Assembly (NCBI RefSeq): GCF_003122365.1
Contig: NZ_CP029254.1
Location: 2,552,501 to 2,616,500, forward strand
Reading direction: 5' to 3'
DNA length: 64,000 nucleotides
From: Streptomyces spongiicola
GTDB taxonomy: Bacteria > Actinomycetota > Actinomycetes > Streptomycetales > Streptomycetaceae
Made by a program: the position numbers and the translations under genes. The notes below the pieces were generated by a model. That model was not told the DNA's origin. It saw only the letters and a list, made by a program, of their open reading frames with translations, and made no database searches. Numbering within the stretch: position 1 is the stretch's first letter; the number at the start of each line of letters is the position of its first letter. This document shows positions 44,622-53,278 of the stretch, one piece after another.

Positions 44622-45018
44622 GGCGGCGCTCTCCTCCCTGTCGGGCGATGCGGCGGCCGCACGCCAAGGGTTGAGCGGCGCCGCCGGATGTCACTGGTGC
44701 GCCGATGCTGCCCTCCCGGATCACGGAAGTGGCTGACCAGCGGCTGCGTGGCGGCTTGAGTATGCCCCATCGGACGGCGTCCGTCACGGGCGGAAGCCAT
44801 GCCCCGGCGGCACGCTGCTCCGGGGCCGGTTCTTCCGGGGCCCCGGAGACGGCTCGGCCGGCGGGGCCGATTCACGTCGACCGGCGGAGCGGGTGTACGG
44901 CCGGTGCGGGGTGCGGGACCGTCCTCCCGCCACCGCACACGCGGACGCGGACCCGCGGCAACCGGATGGCCATCGCCCCCACCCGCGCCTCCACCGCACA
45001 CGCGGACGCGGACCCGTG
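44622..45018. other. intergenic DNA with a 25-bp direct repeat
   Basis: Two identical 25-bp copies beginning caccgcacacgcggacgc occur at 44931-44955 and 44992-45016, 61 bp apart. The left part holds the acyl-CoA dehydrogenase promoter. No coding frame is convincing. Confidence 0.5.
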
Positions 45019-45267
45019 TCAGAGCAGACCCGCGCGAGTGACGAGCATCGCGAGCACCACCACCAGGAGCCACCCCAGGGCGTGTTCGACGATCTTGGGG
45101 CCGTCGTCCCCGGGGCCCCCGGTGCGGGACCGACCGGCGGTGGCGGTGGCGGTGGCGGTGGCGGTGGCCATGGTCGCGTTCATGGTCGCGTTCATGGTCG
45201 TGGTCGTGGTCATGGTCGCGTTCGGGTTCGGGTTCGGGTTCGGGTTCGTGATCATGGTCGTGTTCAC
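45019..45267 (-). CDS. possible small C-tail-anchored protein with a low-complexity N-terminus
   Basis: An 82-residue frame beginning at a GTG. The N-terminal half is made by DNA microsatellites and reads NPNPNPNPN, then Met/Thr/Ala repeats. The C-terminal 27 residues are very different: GPKIVEHALGWLLVVVLAML-type sequence ending in a single transmembrane helix with a positive residue after it. That second part looks like a genuine small membrane protein. The start and the reality of the repeated part are unsure. Confidence 0.4.
   Translation of the reverse strand: MNTTMITNPNPNPNPNATMTTTTTMNATMNATMATATATATATAGRSRTGGPGDDGPKIVEHALGWLLVVVLAMLVTRAGLL
45138..45262. repeat. compound microsatellite (ggtggc, catggtcgcgtt and gggttc units)
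   Basis: In order: about five ggcggt units, three catggtcgcgtt units with an interrupted catggtcgtggt, and four gggttc hexamers. All units are multiples of 3, so length changes would keep any reading frame. They form the N-terminal half of the small protein listed above. Confidence 0.85.
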
Positions 45268-45570
45268 GGCGGCTCGCTCGGTCGTCCTGGTGGTCTCCGG
45301 TCGCCCCCTCGGCAGGTCCCGTCCCGCCCTGCCGGGAGGTGCGCGGGGACCTGCCCCGACCACAGTGCCCGCCGCGCCCGCCCCGGTCAGTGACACCGGT
45401 CACCGCCGCCCGCGCGGCGGCGGCGCGTCAGCCGGTGCCGGAGGCGGCGGGGGCCTTGCGCTGGGCGGCCGCCGGACGCTCGGGCGGAAGAGGTAGCGGA
45501 CCCCGCCTGTGCCGGACGCCGGCCTCCCGCTCGCCTCGTAGCGGCTTGGCGCCGAGCCGGATCGCCTCCC

Positions 45571-45629
45571 GCACCCGTCAGCGACGCCGTCCGCCGGGTG
45601 TACGGGCGGGCGGCGTCGTTGACGGGTGC
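45571..45629. terminator. long hairpin, likely bidirectional terminator or structured leader
   Basis: Arms of 19 bp (left gcacccgtcagcgacgccg) pair with a single G-T wobble, and a further CCGCC/GGCGG pairing extends the stem inward. It lies about 65 bp upstream of the uridine-kinase-like start, between divergent transcripts, so it may instead be a structured 5' region. Confidence 0.6.
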
Positions 45630-45694
45630 GGCCGGATCGCATGGCCTGCGGCGGTCCGGTAGCGGGTCCGCGTACCCCCGTTAGGGTGATCCCC

Positions 45695-46375
45695 ATGAGC
45701 CGCCCGCTGCCACTCGACCGTGCCGCCACCGGACTGCGCGCGCTGCCGCCGTCCTGCGGTCCGGTCCGGCTGGTCGCCGTGGACGGCCACGCGGGCTCCG
45801 GCAAGAGCACCTTCGCGGGCCTGCTCGCCGAGGCCCTCGGCGGGGTGCCGGTGCTCCATCTCGACGACCTCGCCACCCACGACGAACTCTTCTCCTGGAC
45901 CGGCCGCCTGCTCGGGCAGGTGATCGGTCCGTGGTCCCGGGGGCACGGCGCGCTCTACCGCCCCTACGACTGGGAGCTGCGCCGCTTCGGGCCTCCGCGC
46001 GGCCTGCCCGCCGCGCCGCTCGTCCTCGTCGAGGGGGTGGGCGCGGGCCGCCGCGCGCTGCGGCCCCATCTGGCCGGGCTGCTGTGGATGGAGCGGGACC
46101 CACGGGCATCGTGGATGCGCGGCCGGCGCCGGGACGGGCCGGGGCTCGCGGGTTTCTGGGACACCTGGACGGCCGCCGAGAGCCGGCACTTCGCGGGCGA
46201 TCCCTCGCGGCCCTTCGCCGACACCCTGATACGCGAGTCGCCCGAGGGGTACGAGTGGCTGCCGGGGCCCGGAGCGACAGCAGGGGCGAACCATCTCCTC
46301 ACTCAGTGTGACCAGTTCCGACCCCTTACCGGGCGGCCGGGAATCCACCCCGCCGGGTCCGCCAACTCTGCTTGA
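45695..46375 (+). CDS. uridine kinase-like P-loop protein
   Basis: A 226-residue protein with Walker A GHAGSGKSTFAGLLAEAL (near residue 27) and the HLDDLATHDE acidic segment typical of uridine/cytidine kinase-like NTPases, followed by LVLVEGVGAGRRAL and the LLWMERDPRASWMR lid region. It is a member of the phosphoribulokinase/uridine kinase fold; whether it acts on nucleosides is not certain. ATG at 45695 with an AGGGTGA site. The stop is immediately next to a promoter-like element. Confidence 0.86.
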   Translation: MSRPLPLDRAATGLRALPPSCGPVRLVAVDGHAGSGKSTFAGLLAEALGGVPVLHLDDLATHDELFSWTGRLLGQVIGPWSRGHGALYRPYDWELRRFGPPRGLPAAPLVLVEGVGAGRRALRPHLAGLLWMERDPRASWMRGRRRDGPGLAGFWDTWTAAESRHFAGDPSRPFADTLIRESPEGYEWLPGPGATAGANHLLTQCDQFRPLTGRPGIHPAGSANSA

Positions 46376-46400
46376 CCCGGGGCCCTTACAGGTCTTACGT
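46372..46400 (+). promoter_or_regulatory. promoter-like element TTGACC-N17-TTACGT
   Basis: TTGACC (46372-46377) is spaced 17 bp from TTACGT (46395-46400). The -35 overlaps the stop of the upstream gene. It would start a transcript near 46407 that ends at the hairpin described next. Confidence 0.5.
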
Positions 46401-46406
46401 TCTCAA

Positions 46407-46475
46407 TGTGCGGCTTTTCGGAGCCGCCAGGACGCGAAGCCCCCGGTTGTTCCCCCGTGATCGGGGGCTTCGTTC
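46407..46475 (+). ncRNA. candidate small RNA ending in a strong terminator
   Basis: Downstream of the promoter-like element the sequence forms a small hairpin CGGCT-loop-AGCCG (46411-46426), then an 11-bp perfect stem CGAAGCCCCCG / CGGGGGCTTCG (46435-46472) around a C-rich 16-nt loop. This gives a compact transcript of about 70 nt without a plausible frame. It might equally be an attenuator leader for the AAA+ ATPase gene 220 bp further on. It does not match the actinobacterial 6C RNA pattern. Confidence 0.4.
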
Positions 46476-46690
46476 TGCCTCCCGGCACCTTCTCCCGGCA
46501 CCCTTGCGGCACTTCCCGCTCACCCAGGGTCACCGGCCACCCCGCGCCCACGCGCCCTTAATCCGCCGCCCCCTGCCCGGGTACCATGCACTCCGGTGCG
46601 GTCAATTCCCGTCCACGACACGGTGGTTCGGCACGCTCCACCGGGCATCCGCCCGGCGGACAGCACGGGGGCAGGTATGTGGGGGACCGG

Positions 46691-48604
46691 ATGGACATCG
46701 GCGCGCAGGGCTCACCGGCCCCGGCCGACCTCGCCTGGGTGCGCGGCGTGGACGCCTACACCATGGGCGCCTACCCGCAGGCGGAGGAGGAGTTCAGGAC
46801 CGCGGTGCGGATCGATCCCGGGATGGCCGACGGCTGGCTCGGACTGCACGCCCTGCGGGCGGACACCACCACCGCGCTGCTGCGGATGTACCGGAGCCGG
46901 GAGCGCTTCGGCGAGCAGCGGGCCCGCCACCGCCGCACGCTGAACTCCTGGTACTGGCTGGGCTGGTGGGTACAGCCCGTGCTGGAGAGCCCGCGCGACC
47001 TGCTGCTCGCGCACGCCTCGCACTGGCTCGACGGCCGCCATGTGCCGGAGCTGGACCGGGCGCTGGCCGGGCTGCCGCCGGTCGACGCCGACCCGCAGGT
47101 CCGGTTTCTGCACGCGTGCCGGGCCTATCTGGTCAAGGACTGGGATCAGCTGGTGCGGCACACCGAGCCGCTCGTCGACGATCCGCTGCTCGGCATCGAG
47201 TCCGGTCTGTTCGCCGGTATGGCCCGGGTGCGGCTGGAGATGTACGGGCAGGCCGAGCCGATGCTCGCCGCCGCGCTGATGCGCTGCCGCAGCGAGCAGC
47301 CCCAGCGCAAGGAACTCCGCTACTGGCTGGCCCGCGCCCATGAGGGCACCGGCCGCAGCGCTGCCGCACTGCCGCTGTACCGGGCCGTGCACCGGGTGGA
47401 TCCGGCGTTCATGGACACCTCGGCGCGGCTCGCCGCGATCAACGACTACGACGGCCTCGACGGGACGGACGAGGCCGCGGGACTGGCCGCCGTCTCACTG
47501 GCGGGCGCGGGAGCGGGGATGGGGCAGGAGGCGGCGGACCCCCCGCCGTCCGAGGGGGAACCTCCCTTCGTGCCCGAACCGCGCTACGCCGGGGAGCCCC
47601 AGCCGCCGCCGGGGGCGCCGGTCCCGGCCGCCGCGGGCCCGGCCGACCGGGCGCGCGAGGAGGCGGGAAACCCCTCCCGCGCGGCGCCCCGGTTCCCGGC
47701 CGGGCCCACCGATCCGGTGCTGCTCGCCGAAGCGCTCGCGGAACTGGAGCGGATGGTGGGCCTGGAGCCGGTGAAGCGTCAGGTGAAGGCGCTCTCCGCA
47801 CAGCTGAACATGGCCAGGCTGCGGGCCGGGCAGGGCCTGCCCGTCCAGCCCCCGAAGCGGCACTTCGTCTTCTCCGGCCCCTCCGGCACGGGCAAGACGA
47901 CCGTGGCCCGCATCCTCGGCCGGGTCTTCTACGCGCTCGGGCTGCTGGGCGGCGACCATCTGGTCGAGGCGCAGCGCTCCGACCTCGTGGGGGAGTTCCT
48001 GGGGCAGACCGCGGTGAAGGCCAACGAGCTGATCGACTCGGCCCTCGGCGGCGTGCTGTTCGTGGACGAGGCGTACGCGCTCTCCAACACCGGCTACAGC
48101 AAGGGCGACGCGTACGGCGACGAGGCGCTCCAGGTGCTGCTGAAGCGGGCGGAGGACAACCGGGACCATCTGGTGGTCATCCTCGCCGGCTATCCGGAGG
48201 GCATGGACCGGCTGCTCGCCACCAACCCGGGGCTTTCCTCGCGGTTCACCACCCGGGTCGACTTCCCCTCGTACCGGCCGCTGGAGCTGACCGCGATCGG
48301 CGAGGTGCTGGCGGCGGCGAACGGCGACGGGTGGGACGAGGAGGCGGTGGACGAGCTGCGGTCGATCAGCGGCCATGTGGTGGACCAGGGCTGGATCGAC
48401 GAGCTGGGCAACGGCCGCTTTCTGCGCACGCTCTACGAGAAGAGCTGCGCCTACCGGGACCTGCGGCTCTCGGGGTACCCGGGCACACCGACGCGGGACG
48501 ACCTGGCGACGCTGCGGCTGCCCGACCTGATGCAGGCGTACGGAGAGGTGCTGTCGGGCCGGGGCCCGCGGGACCGCGGGCCGCAGGACTTCGGCGGACC
48601 GTGA
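46691..48604 (+). CDS. AAA+ ATPase with TPR-like N-terminus (EccA/CbbX/SpoVK type)
   Basis: A 637-residue protein. Residues 10-260 are a helical TPR-like region (WVRGVDAYTMGAYPQAEEEF, YWLARAHEGTGRSAAALPLY), then a Pro-rich linker, then a CbbX-class AAA+ domain with Walker A SGPSGTGKTTVARIL (near 397), Walker B GGVLFVDEAYAL (near 456), and the sensor-1 and Arg-finger segments. This TPR plus AAA layout is that of EccA, the cytosolic ATPase of type VII secretion, but no other ESX genes are nearby, so its partner is unknown. ATG at 46691 with a GGGGGA site. Confidence 0.9.
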   Translation: MDIGAQGSPAPADLAWVRGVDAYTMGAYPQAEEEFRTAVRIDPGMADGWLGLHALRADTTTALLRMYRSRERFGEQRARHRRTLNSWYWLGWWVQPVLESPRDLLLAHASHWLDGRHVPELDRALAGLPPVDADPQVRFLHACRAYLVKDWDQLVRHTEPLVDDPLLGIESGLFAGMARVRLEMYGQAEPMLAAALMRCRSEQPQRKELRYWLARAHEGTGRSAAALPLYRAVHRVDPAFMDTSARLAAINDYDGLDGTDEAAGLAAVSLAGAGAGMGQEAADPPPSEGEPPFVPEPRYAGEPQPPPGAPVPAAAGPADRAREEAGNPSRAAPRFPAGPTDPVLLAEALAELERMVGLEPVKRQVKALSAQLNMARLRAGQGLPVQPPKRHFVFSGPSGTGKTTVARILGRVFYALGLLGGDHLVEAQRSDLVGEFLGQTAVKANELIDSALGGVLFVDEAYALSNTGYSKGDAYGDEALQVLLKRAEDNRDHLVVILAGYPEGMDRLLATNPGLSSRFTTRVDFPSYRPLELTAIGEVLAAANGDGWDEEAVDELRSISGHVVDQGWIDELGNGRFLRTLYEKSCAYRDLRLSGYPGTPTRDDLATLRLPDLMQAYGEVLSGRGPRDRGPQDFGGP

Positions 48605-48762
48605 GCCCCGCGGACACCGCAGACACCGCGGGCACCGCGGACACCGCAGACACCGCGGGCACCGTGAGCCCCGCGGAACCCGCAGACACCGCAGACACCG
48701 CAGACACCGCAGACACCGCGGACACCGTGAGCCCCGCGGAACCCGCAGACACCGCGGACCGC
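48605..48762 (+). repeat. 9-bp tandem repeat (gcagacacc / gcggacacc) after the AAA+ gene
   Basis: About a dozen 9-bp units, mostly gcagacacc and gcggacacc, with two interspersed gtgagccccgcgga blocks, directly follow the AAA+ stop. The unit is three codons long. It lies between convergent genes, where no protein is expected, and resembles the repeats at 29638 and 60970. Confidence 0.9.
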
Positions 48763-48858
48763 GCCCGGAACCGCCCCGCCGGTGCCGGGCCCCGCCGGGA
48801 GGAAGGGGACCGGCACGGCCCGGGGACCACGGGATGCGCTTGCCGCGCGGACCCGGCC

Positions 48859-50016
48859 TCAGACCCTGCTCGGGCTCGGCCGGTGCGAGCGCGCGTCCTG
48901 CTGGTGCGGCGGATCGGTCATCAGACCGCTCTGGCGGGCAGCCGTGCGGGTGGGGCCCCGTGCGGGCACCGCGGCCGGTGGCGGCGGGCGGTGGGCGGGA
49001 TCGCGCACCTCGCCCACCAGCATCTCGAGGACGTCCTCCAGGGCGACGAGGCCCAGGACGCGTCCCGAGGCGTCGGCGACCTGCGCCAGATGGGTGGCCG
49101 CCCGGCGCATCACGGTGAGCGCGTCGTCGAGCGGCAGCTCCGACCTCAGCGTGGCCATGGGGCGCCAGACGTGCTGCGGCACGGCCCGCTCGCCGTCGTC
49201 GAGCTCCAGTACGTCTTTGACGTGGAGGTAGCCCATGAACCGGCCGTCTCCCTCACCGCGCACGGGGAAGCGGGAGTAGCCGGTGCGGACGGTAAGCTCC
49301 TCGATCTCCCCCGGGGTCACCGAGGGCGGCACCGTGACCAGGCAGGAGCGCGCGATCAGGACGTCCGTCACGGGGCGGCTGCCCAGCTCCAGGGCGTCTT
49401 CGAGGCGTTCCTGCTCCTCCGCGTCGAGGAGTCCGGCCTGACCGGCGTCCTCGACCAGCCGGCCCAGCTGGTCGCTGGTGAAGACGGCTTCGACCTCGTC
49501 CTTCGGCTCGACCCGGAAGAGCCCGAGTACCAGCCGGGAGCAGGCGCCGAGCGCGGCGGTCACCGGGCGGCACAGCCGGGCGAAGCCGACCAGCGCGGGG
49601 CTGAGCCAGAGCGCGGTCTTCTCCGGGGCGGCCATCGCCAGGTTCTTCGGCAGCATCTCGCCGACCACGAGATGGAGGAAGACGACGGCGGCGAGGGCGA
49701 TCACATAGCCGAGCGGGTGGACCAGCCCCTCGGGTACGCGCAGGGCGTGGAACACCGGCTCCAGCAGGTGCGCCACGGTCGGCTCGGCGACGGCTCCCAG
49801 GGTCAGCGAGCAGACGGTGATGCCGAACTGGGCCGCGGCCATCATCTGCGGCAGGTTCTCCAGCCCGTGCAGGACCTGCCGGGCCCGGGAGGAGCCCCGG
49901 GCGGCGAGCGGCTCCACCTGGCTGCGGCGTACCGACACGAGCGCGAACTCCGCGCCGACGAAGAAGCCGTTGGCGAGCACCAGGAGCAGCGCGAACAGCA
50001 GCTGGAGGACGCTCAC
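48859..50016 (-). CDS. hemolysin-family CNNM/CorC-type membrane protein (shorter paralogue)
   Basis: A 385-residue protein with an N-terminal DUF21 membrane domain of about four helices (LQLLFALLLVLANGFFVGAEFALVSVRRSQ, YVIALAAVVFLHLVVGEMLPKNLA) and a pair of CBS domains (SRPVTDVLIARSCLVTVPPS through RVLGLVALEDVLEMLVGEV). Such proteins are linked to divalent cation, especially magnesium and cobalt, efflux or transport; the hemolysin name is historical. The C-terminal transporter-associated domain is missing or truncated compared with its neighbour. Its GTG overlaps the upstream paralogue's stop by 4 bp. Confidence 0.9.
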   Translation of the reverse strand: MSVLQLLFALLLVLANGFFVGAEFALVSVRRSQVEPLAARGSSRARQVLHGLENLPQMMAAAQFGITVCSLTLGAVAEPTVAHLLEPVFHALRVPEGLVHPLGYVIALAAVVFLHLVVGEMLPKNLAMAAPEKTALWLSPALVGFARLCRPVTAALGACSRLVLGLFRVEPKDEVEAVFTSDQLGRLVEDAGQAGLLDAEEQERLEDALELGSRPVTDVLIARSCLVTVPPSVTPGEIEELTVRTGYSRFPVRGEGDGRFMGYLHVKDVLELDDGERAVPQHVWRPMATLRSELPLDDALTVMRRAATHLAQVADASGRVLGLVALEDVLEMLVGEVRDPAHRPPPPAAVPARGPTRTAARQSGLMTDPPHQQDARSHRPSPSRV

Positions 50017-51356
50017 CGGACGGCCTCCGCCACGGCCTGGGAGGCGCCCGCCGTGCGGACCAGCCTGACCCGTTCGGCGCGGTACCGGTCGACCCGGCGG
50101 ACCGAGAGCCGCCAGCCCGGCAGCTCCGCGCGGTCGCCGGGCGCCGGGATCCGGCCGAGCAGGTCGGCGACGAGACCGGCGACGGTCTCGTACGGGCCTT
50201 CGGGCACGTCCAGGCCTATCCGCCGCAGGGTGAGGACGCGGCAGCTGCCGTCCGCCTCCCAGGCCGGTCTGCCGTCCTCGGGCGGTGCCGGGGCCAGCTC
50301 GGGCCGGCCGTCGGCCTCGGCGTCGTGCTCGTCGAGGACCTCGCCGACGATCTCCTCGACGATGTCCTCCAGGGTGACGACCCCGGCGGTACCGCCGTAC
50401 TCGTCGACGACGACGGCGATCGGCTGCTCGCTGCGCAGGTGCCGCAGGAGCTGCCGCACCGGCAGGGTCCCGGGCACCAGCAGCGGGGGCACCGCGATAC
50501 GGCCGACCGGGGTACGCGGCCGCTCATGGGCCGGCACGGCGAGCGCGTTCTTCAGATGGACCATGCCGACGATCTCGTCGATGCGGTCCCGGTAGACCGG
50601 GAAACGGGAGAGACCGGTGCCGCGGGTGAGGTTGAGGACGTCCGCCGCGGTCGCGGCGGAGTGCAGCGCGCTCATCTTCACCCGGGGGGTCATCACGTGC
50701 TGGGCGGTGAGCCCGCCGAGCGAAAGGGTCCTGACGAACAGATCCGCCGTGTCCTCCTCCAGGGCGCCGGCCCGGGCCGAGTGACGGGCCAGGGAGACCA
50801 GTTCGCCGGGGGTACGGGCGGAGGCCAGCTCCTCGGCGGGCTCCACGCCGAACGCGCGCACGAGATGGTTGGCCACGGCGTTGAGGAGGGCGATCACAGG
50901 CCGGAACACCGCCGAGAAGCGGTACTGGGGACCCGCCACGAACCGGGCGACCTGCAGCGGCCGCGACACGGCCCAGTTCTTCGGGACGAGTTCGCCGACC
51001 ACCATCTGCACGGCGGAGGCGAGCAGCATGCCGATCACGACGGCGAGGCCCGGGACGGCCGCGCCGGGAATCCCGGCGGCGGTGAGCGGCCCGCCGAGCA
51101 GCCGGGCGAGTGCGGGCTCGGCCAGCATGCCGACGACGAGGGAGGTGAGGGTGATGCCGAGCTGGGTGCCGGAGAGCTGGAACGACAGCTCGCGCAGGGC
51201 CCGTACGACGGTCCCGGCGCGGTGGTCGCCCTCGGCGGCCGCGCGTTCCGCGTCCGCGCGCTCCACGGTGACCAGGCCGAACTCGGCGGCCACGAAGAAT
51301 CCGTTGGCGAGGACGAGGAGGAATGCCGCGAACAGCAGCAGTAGCGGGATGATCAT
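50013..51356 (-). CDS. hemolysin-family CNNM/CorC-type membrane protein (longer paralogue)
   Basis: A 447-residue DUF21 plus CBS-pair plus CorC_HlyC protein. The membrane part opens LLLLFAAFLLVLANGFFVAAEFGL, the CBS part includes AQHVMTPRVKMSALHSAATAA and PIAVVVDEYGGTAGVVTLEDIVEEIVGEV, and the C-terminal domain ends in the expected LGRIPAPGDRAELPGWRLSVRRVDRYRAERVRL strand pattern. It is the upstream, first-translated member of a coupled pair and the two probably form a heteromeric complex in the membrane. ATG at 51356 with GGGAGG. Confidence 0.92.
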   Translation of the reverse strand: MIIPLLLLFAAFLLVLANGFFVAAEFGLVTVERADAERAAAEGDHRAGTVVRALRELSFQLSGTQLGITLTSLVVGMLAEPALARLLGGPLTAAGIPGAAVPGLAVVIGMLLASAVQMVVGELVPKNWAVSRPLQVARFVAGPQYRFSAVFRPVIALLNAVANHLVRAFGVEPAEELASARTPGELVSLARHSARAGALEEDTADLFVRTLSLGGLTAQHVMTPRVKMSALHSAATAADVLNLTRGTGLSRFPVYRDRIDEIVGMVHLKNALAVPAHERPRTPVGRIAVPPLLVPGTLPVRQLLRHLRSEQPIAVVVDEYGGTAGVVTLEDIVEEIVGEVLDEHDAEADGRPELAPAPPEDGRPAWEADGSCRVLTLRRIGLDVPEGPYETVAGLVADLLGRIPAPGDRAELPGWRLSVRRVDRYRAERVRLVRTAGASQAVAEAVR

Positions 51357-51541
51357 GCCGCCGCCTCCCGGGAGGGGGCGGCGCAGGTACTACCGGACGA
51401 TCCGTCCATTGCCGGAGAGGGTCACTCCTCGGGTAGCAGGGGTGCCTCACGGGCCGTGGCCGGCCCACCGGTGTGAGGCGGAGGCGCGCCCGGCGCCTCC
51501 GGGGCAAGAGTAGTCACGAGTCCGCCCCGAGGGCAGGGGAC

Positions 51542-52000
51542 TCAGCGGCCGCCCGTGCCGGTGCCGCGCGATTCGGCGAGCAGTCGCAGGGCGCGGGCGT
51601 CGCGGATGGCGTGGTGGCGGGCGATTCCCGGCTGGATCCCGAGAGCCGGAAGGCTGGTGCCGTCACTCAGATCGAGGAACACCCAGGGATCACCCGGACG
51701 GAGGTTGACGCGGACGATCTCCGCCCACTCCAGCCTCCGCGTCCGGGTCAGGTTGACGACGGTGACGCCCCGTTCGTCGGCGACGATCCTGGGGCGGCTG
51801 AGCAGCGCCAGCACCGCGAAGAACAGCACCGCGGTGAGGACGAAGCTGACCCGCTCCGCCGGGCTGAGCCGCTCCAGGGCGAAGGCGACGGCGGTGATCA
51901 CCGCGAACATCACCGTCCCGACGGACAGCAGGACCGCCCGGGTGCGGGTGGGCCTGAAGGTCACCGGGAGCGCGGGCAGCTCCTGCCGGTCCATGGACAT
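51542..52000 (-). CDS. PH domain-containing membrane protein
   Basis: A 152-residue protein. After a short polar start (LPALPVTFRPTRTRAVLLSV) come two membrane helices (VGTVMFAVITAVAFALE and VSFVLTAVLFFAVLALLSRP) and a PH-like beta domain (GVTVVNLTRTRRLEWAEIVRVNL). This layout is common in actinobacteria next to riboflavin/histidine genes; its role is unknown. ATG at 52000, 20 bp after hisG on the same strand, so probably the last gene of that transcript. Confidence 0.85.
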   Translation of the reverse strand: MSMDRQELPALPVTFRPTRTRAVLLSVGTVMFAVITAVAFALERLSPAERVSFVLTAVLFFAVLALLSRPRIVADERGVTVVNLTRTRRLEWAEIVRVNLRPGDPWVFLDLSDGTSLPALGIQPGIARHHAIRDARALRLLAESRGTGTGGR

Positions 52001-52020
52001 GCTCTCTACCGTCCCGGTCC

Positions 52021-52869
52021 TCAGAGGCGGCAGGCGTGGATAGCGGTCGTCAGGATCGCGCGGGCGCCGAGGTGGTAGAGGTCGTCCATGATCCGCTGCG
52101 CCTCCCTGGCCGGGACCATCGCCCTGACGGCCACCCAGCCCTCGTGGTGGAGGGGGGAGACGGTCGGGGACTCCAGGCCGGGGGTGAGGCCGACGGCCTG
52201 CTCCAGGTGCTCGACCCGGCAGTCGTAGTCCATCATCACGTAGGAGCGGGCGACCAGGACGCCCTGGAGGCGGCGGAGGAACCGCTGCACCTTCGGGTCG
52301 TCGGGGTCGGCGCCGGTACGGCGGATGACGACGGCCTCGGAGGTGATGATCGGCTCGCCTACGACGCCGAGGCCGGCGTTGCGGAGACTGGTTCCCGTCT
52401 GCACGACATCGGCGATGACCTGGGCGACGCCCAGTTCGATCGCGGTCTCCACGGCCCCGTCGAGGTGGACGACGGAGGCGTCGATGCCCTTGTCCGCGAG
52501 GTGCTTGGCGACGATGCCCTCATACGAGGTGGCGATCGTCAGCCCGCCGAACTCCTCGACGCCGGAGGCCGTGCCGGGCTTGGTGGCGTAGCGGAACGTG
52601 GAGCGGGCGAAGCCGAGCTGGAGGATCTCCTCGGCACCGGCGCCGGAGTCGAGAAGCAGGTCCCGTCCGGTGATGCCGATGTCGAGGCGGCCCGAGCTGA
52701 CGTAGATCGCGATGTCGCGGGGGCGCAGGTAGAAGAACTCGACCTCGTTCTCCGGGTCGACGAGGACGAGTTCCTTGGAGTCCTTGCGCTGGAGATAGCC
52801 CGCCTCATGGAGCATCTCCCCCGCAGGTCCGGAGAGTGAACCCTTGTTGGGGACGGCGATGCGCAGCAT
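52021..52869 (-). CDS. hisG: ATP phosphoribosyltransferase, long form
   Basis: A 282-residue HisG, the first enzyme of histidine synthesis, joining ATP and PRPP. Recognisable are LRIAVPNKGSLSGPAGEMLHEAGY at the start, ATSYEGIVAKHLADKGI, and the product-binding TGTSLRNAGLGVV segment. The C-terminal ~75 residues (SPLHHEGWVAVRAMVPAREAQRIMDDLYHLGARAILTTAIHACRL) are the ACT-like regulatory domain of the long, feedback-inhibited form. ATG at 52869 with AAGGAAG. hisE lies upstream by 103 bp. Confidence 0.96.
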   Translation of the reverse strand: MLRIAVPNKGSLSGPAGEMLHEAGYLQRKDSKELVLVDPENEVEFFYLRPRDIAIYVSSGRLDIGITGRDLLLDSGAGAEEILQLGFARSTFRYATKPGTASGVEEFGGLTIATSYEGIVAKHLADKGIDASVVHLDGAVETAIELGVAQVIADVVQTGTSLRNAGLGVVGEPIITSEAVVIRRTGADPDDPKVQRFLRRLQGVLVARSYVMMDYDCRVEHLEQAVGLTPGLESPTVSPLHHEGWVAVRAMVPAREAQRIMDDLYHLGARAILTTAIHACRL

Positions 52870-52972
52870 GAGACGGGCTTCCTTCGGGTGCGTGGGTGCT
52901 TGCTCGGGGTTGTTCGGGGTTGTTCGGGTGTGTCGGGGTACGGGTCTTCGGGTGGTACGGGACGAGTGTGCC

Positions 52973-53245
52973 TCAGAGATGGGCGTAGACGTCGTCGAGA
53001 CCGATCCCGCGCGCGACCATCATCACCTGGACGTGGTACAGCAGCTGCGAGATCTCCTCGGCGGTGGCCTCCCCGCCCTCGTACTCGGCGGCCATCCACA
53101 CTTCGGCCGCCTCCTCGACGATCTTCTTGCCGATGGCATGGACGCCCTTGTCCACCAGCTCGGCGGTACGGGAGGTCGCGGGGTCGCCGTTGGCGGCCTT
53201 GTGCTGGAGCTCGGCGAAGAGCTCCTCGAACGTCTTCTTGGACAT
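52973..53245 (-). CDS. hisE: phosphoribosyl-ATP pyrophosphohydrolase
   Basis: A 90-residue HisE, the second step of histidine synthesis, hydrolysing phosphoribosyl-ATP. The all-alpha MazG-like motif [19 protein letters not shown] with EExxE metal-binding residues and the C-terminal [19 protein letters not shown] helix are intact. Stand-alone HisE is usual in actinobacteria. ATG at 53245, 33 bp after ribH on the same strand. Confidence 0.95.
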   Translation of the reverse strand: MSKKTFEELFAELQHKAANGDPATSRTAELVDKGVHAIGKKIVEEAAEVWMAAEYEGGEATAEEISQLLYHVQVMMVARGIGLDDVYAHL

Positions 53246-53278
53246 GGTGGTCCCACCCTACGCGGAAGTGGCCTCTCC

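Noticed and set aside
44558..45403. A His/Asp/Glu-rich metal-binding protein in another minus-strand frame (HDHDHEPEPEPE-type runs).
   Set aside because: The runs simply reflect the same microsatellite read in another frame; the flanking parts are Arg/Pro/Gly noise.
46411..46475. An actinobacterial 6C RNA.
   Set aside because: The loop carries five rather than six or more consecutive cytosines in a two-hairpin pattern, and the overall layout differs.
46691..48604. A type VII secretion locus.
   Set aside because: Only the EccA-like ATPase is present; no EccB, C, D, E, mycosin or WXG100 genes occur.
48859..51356. A true hemolysin operon.
   Set aside because: The DUF21-CBS-CorC family carries the name historically; the domains point to cation-related membrane proteins.
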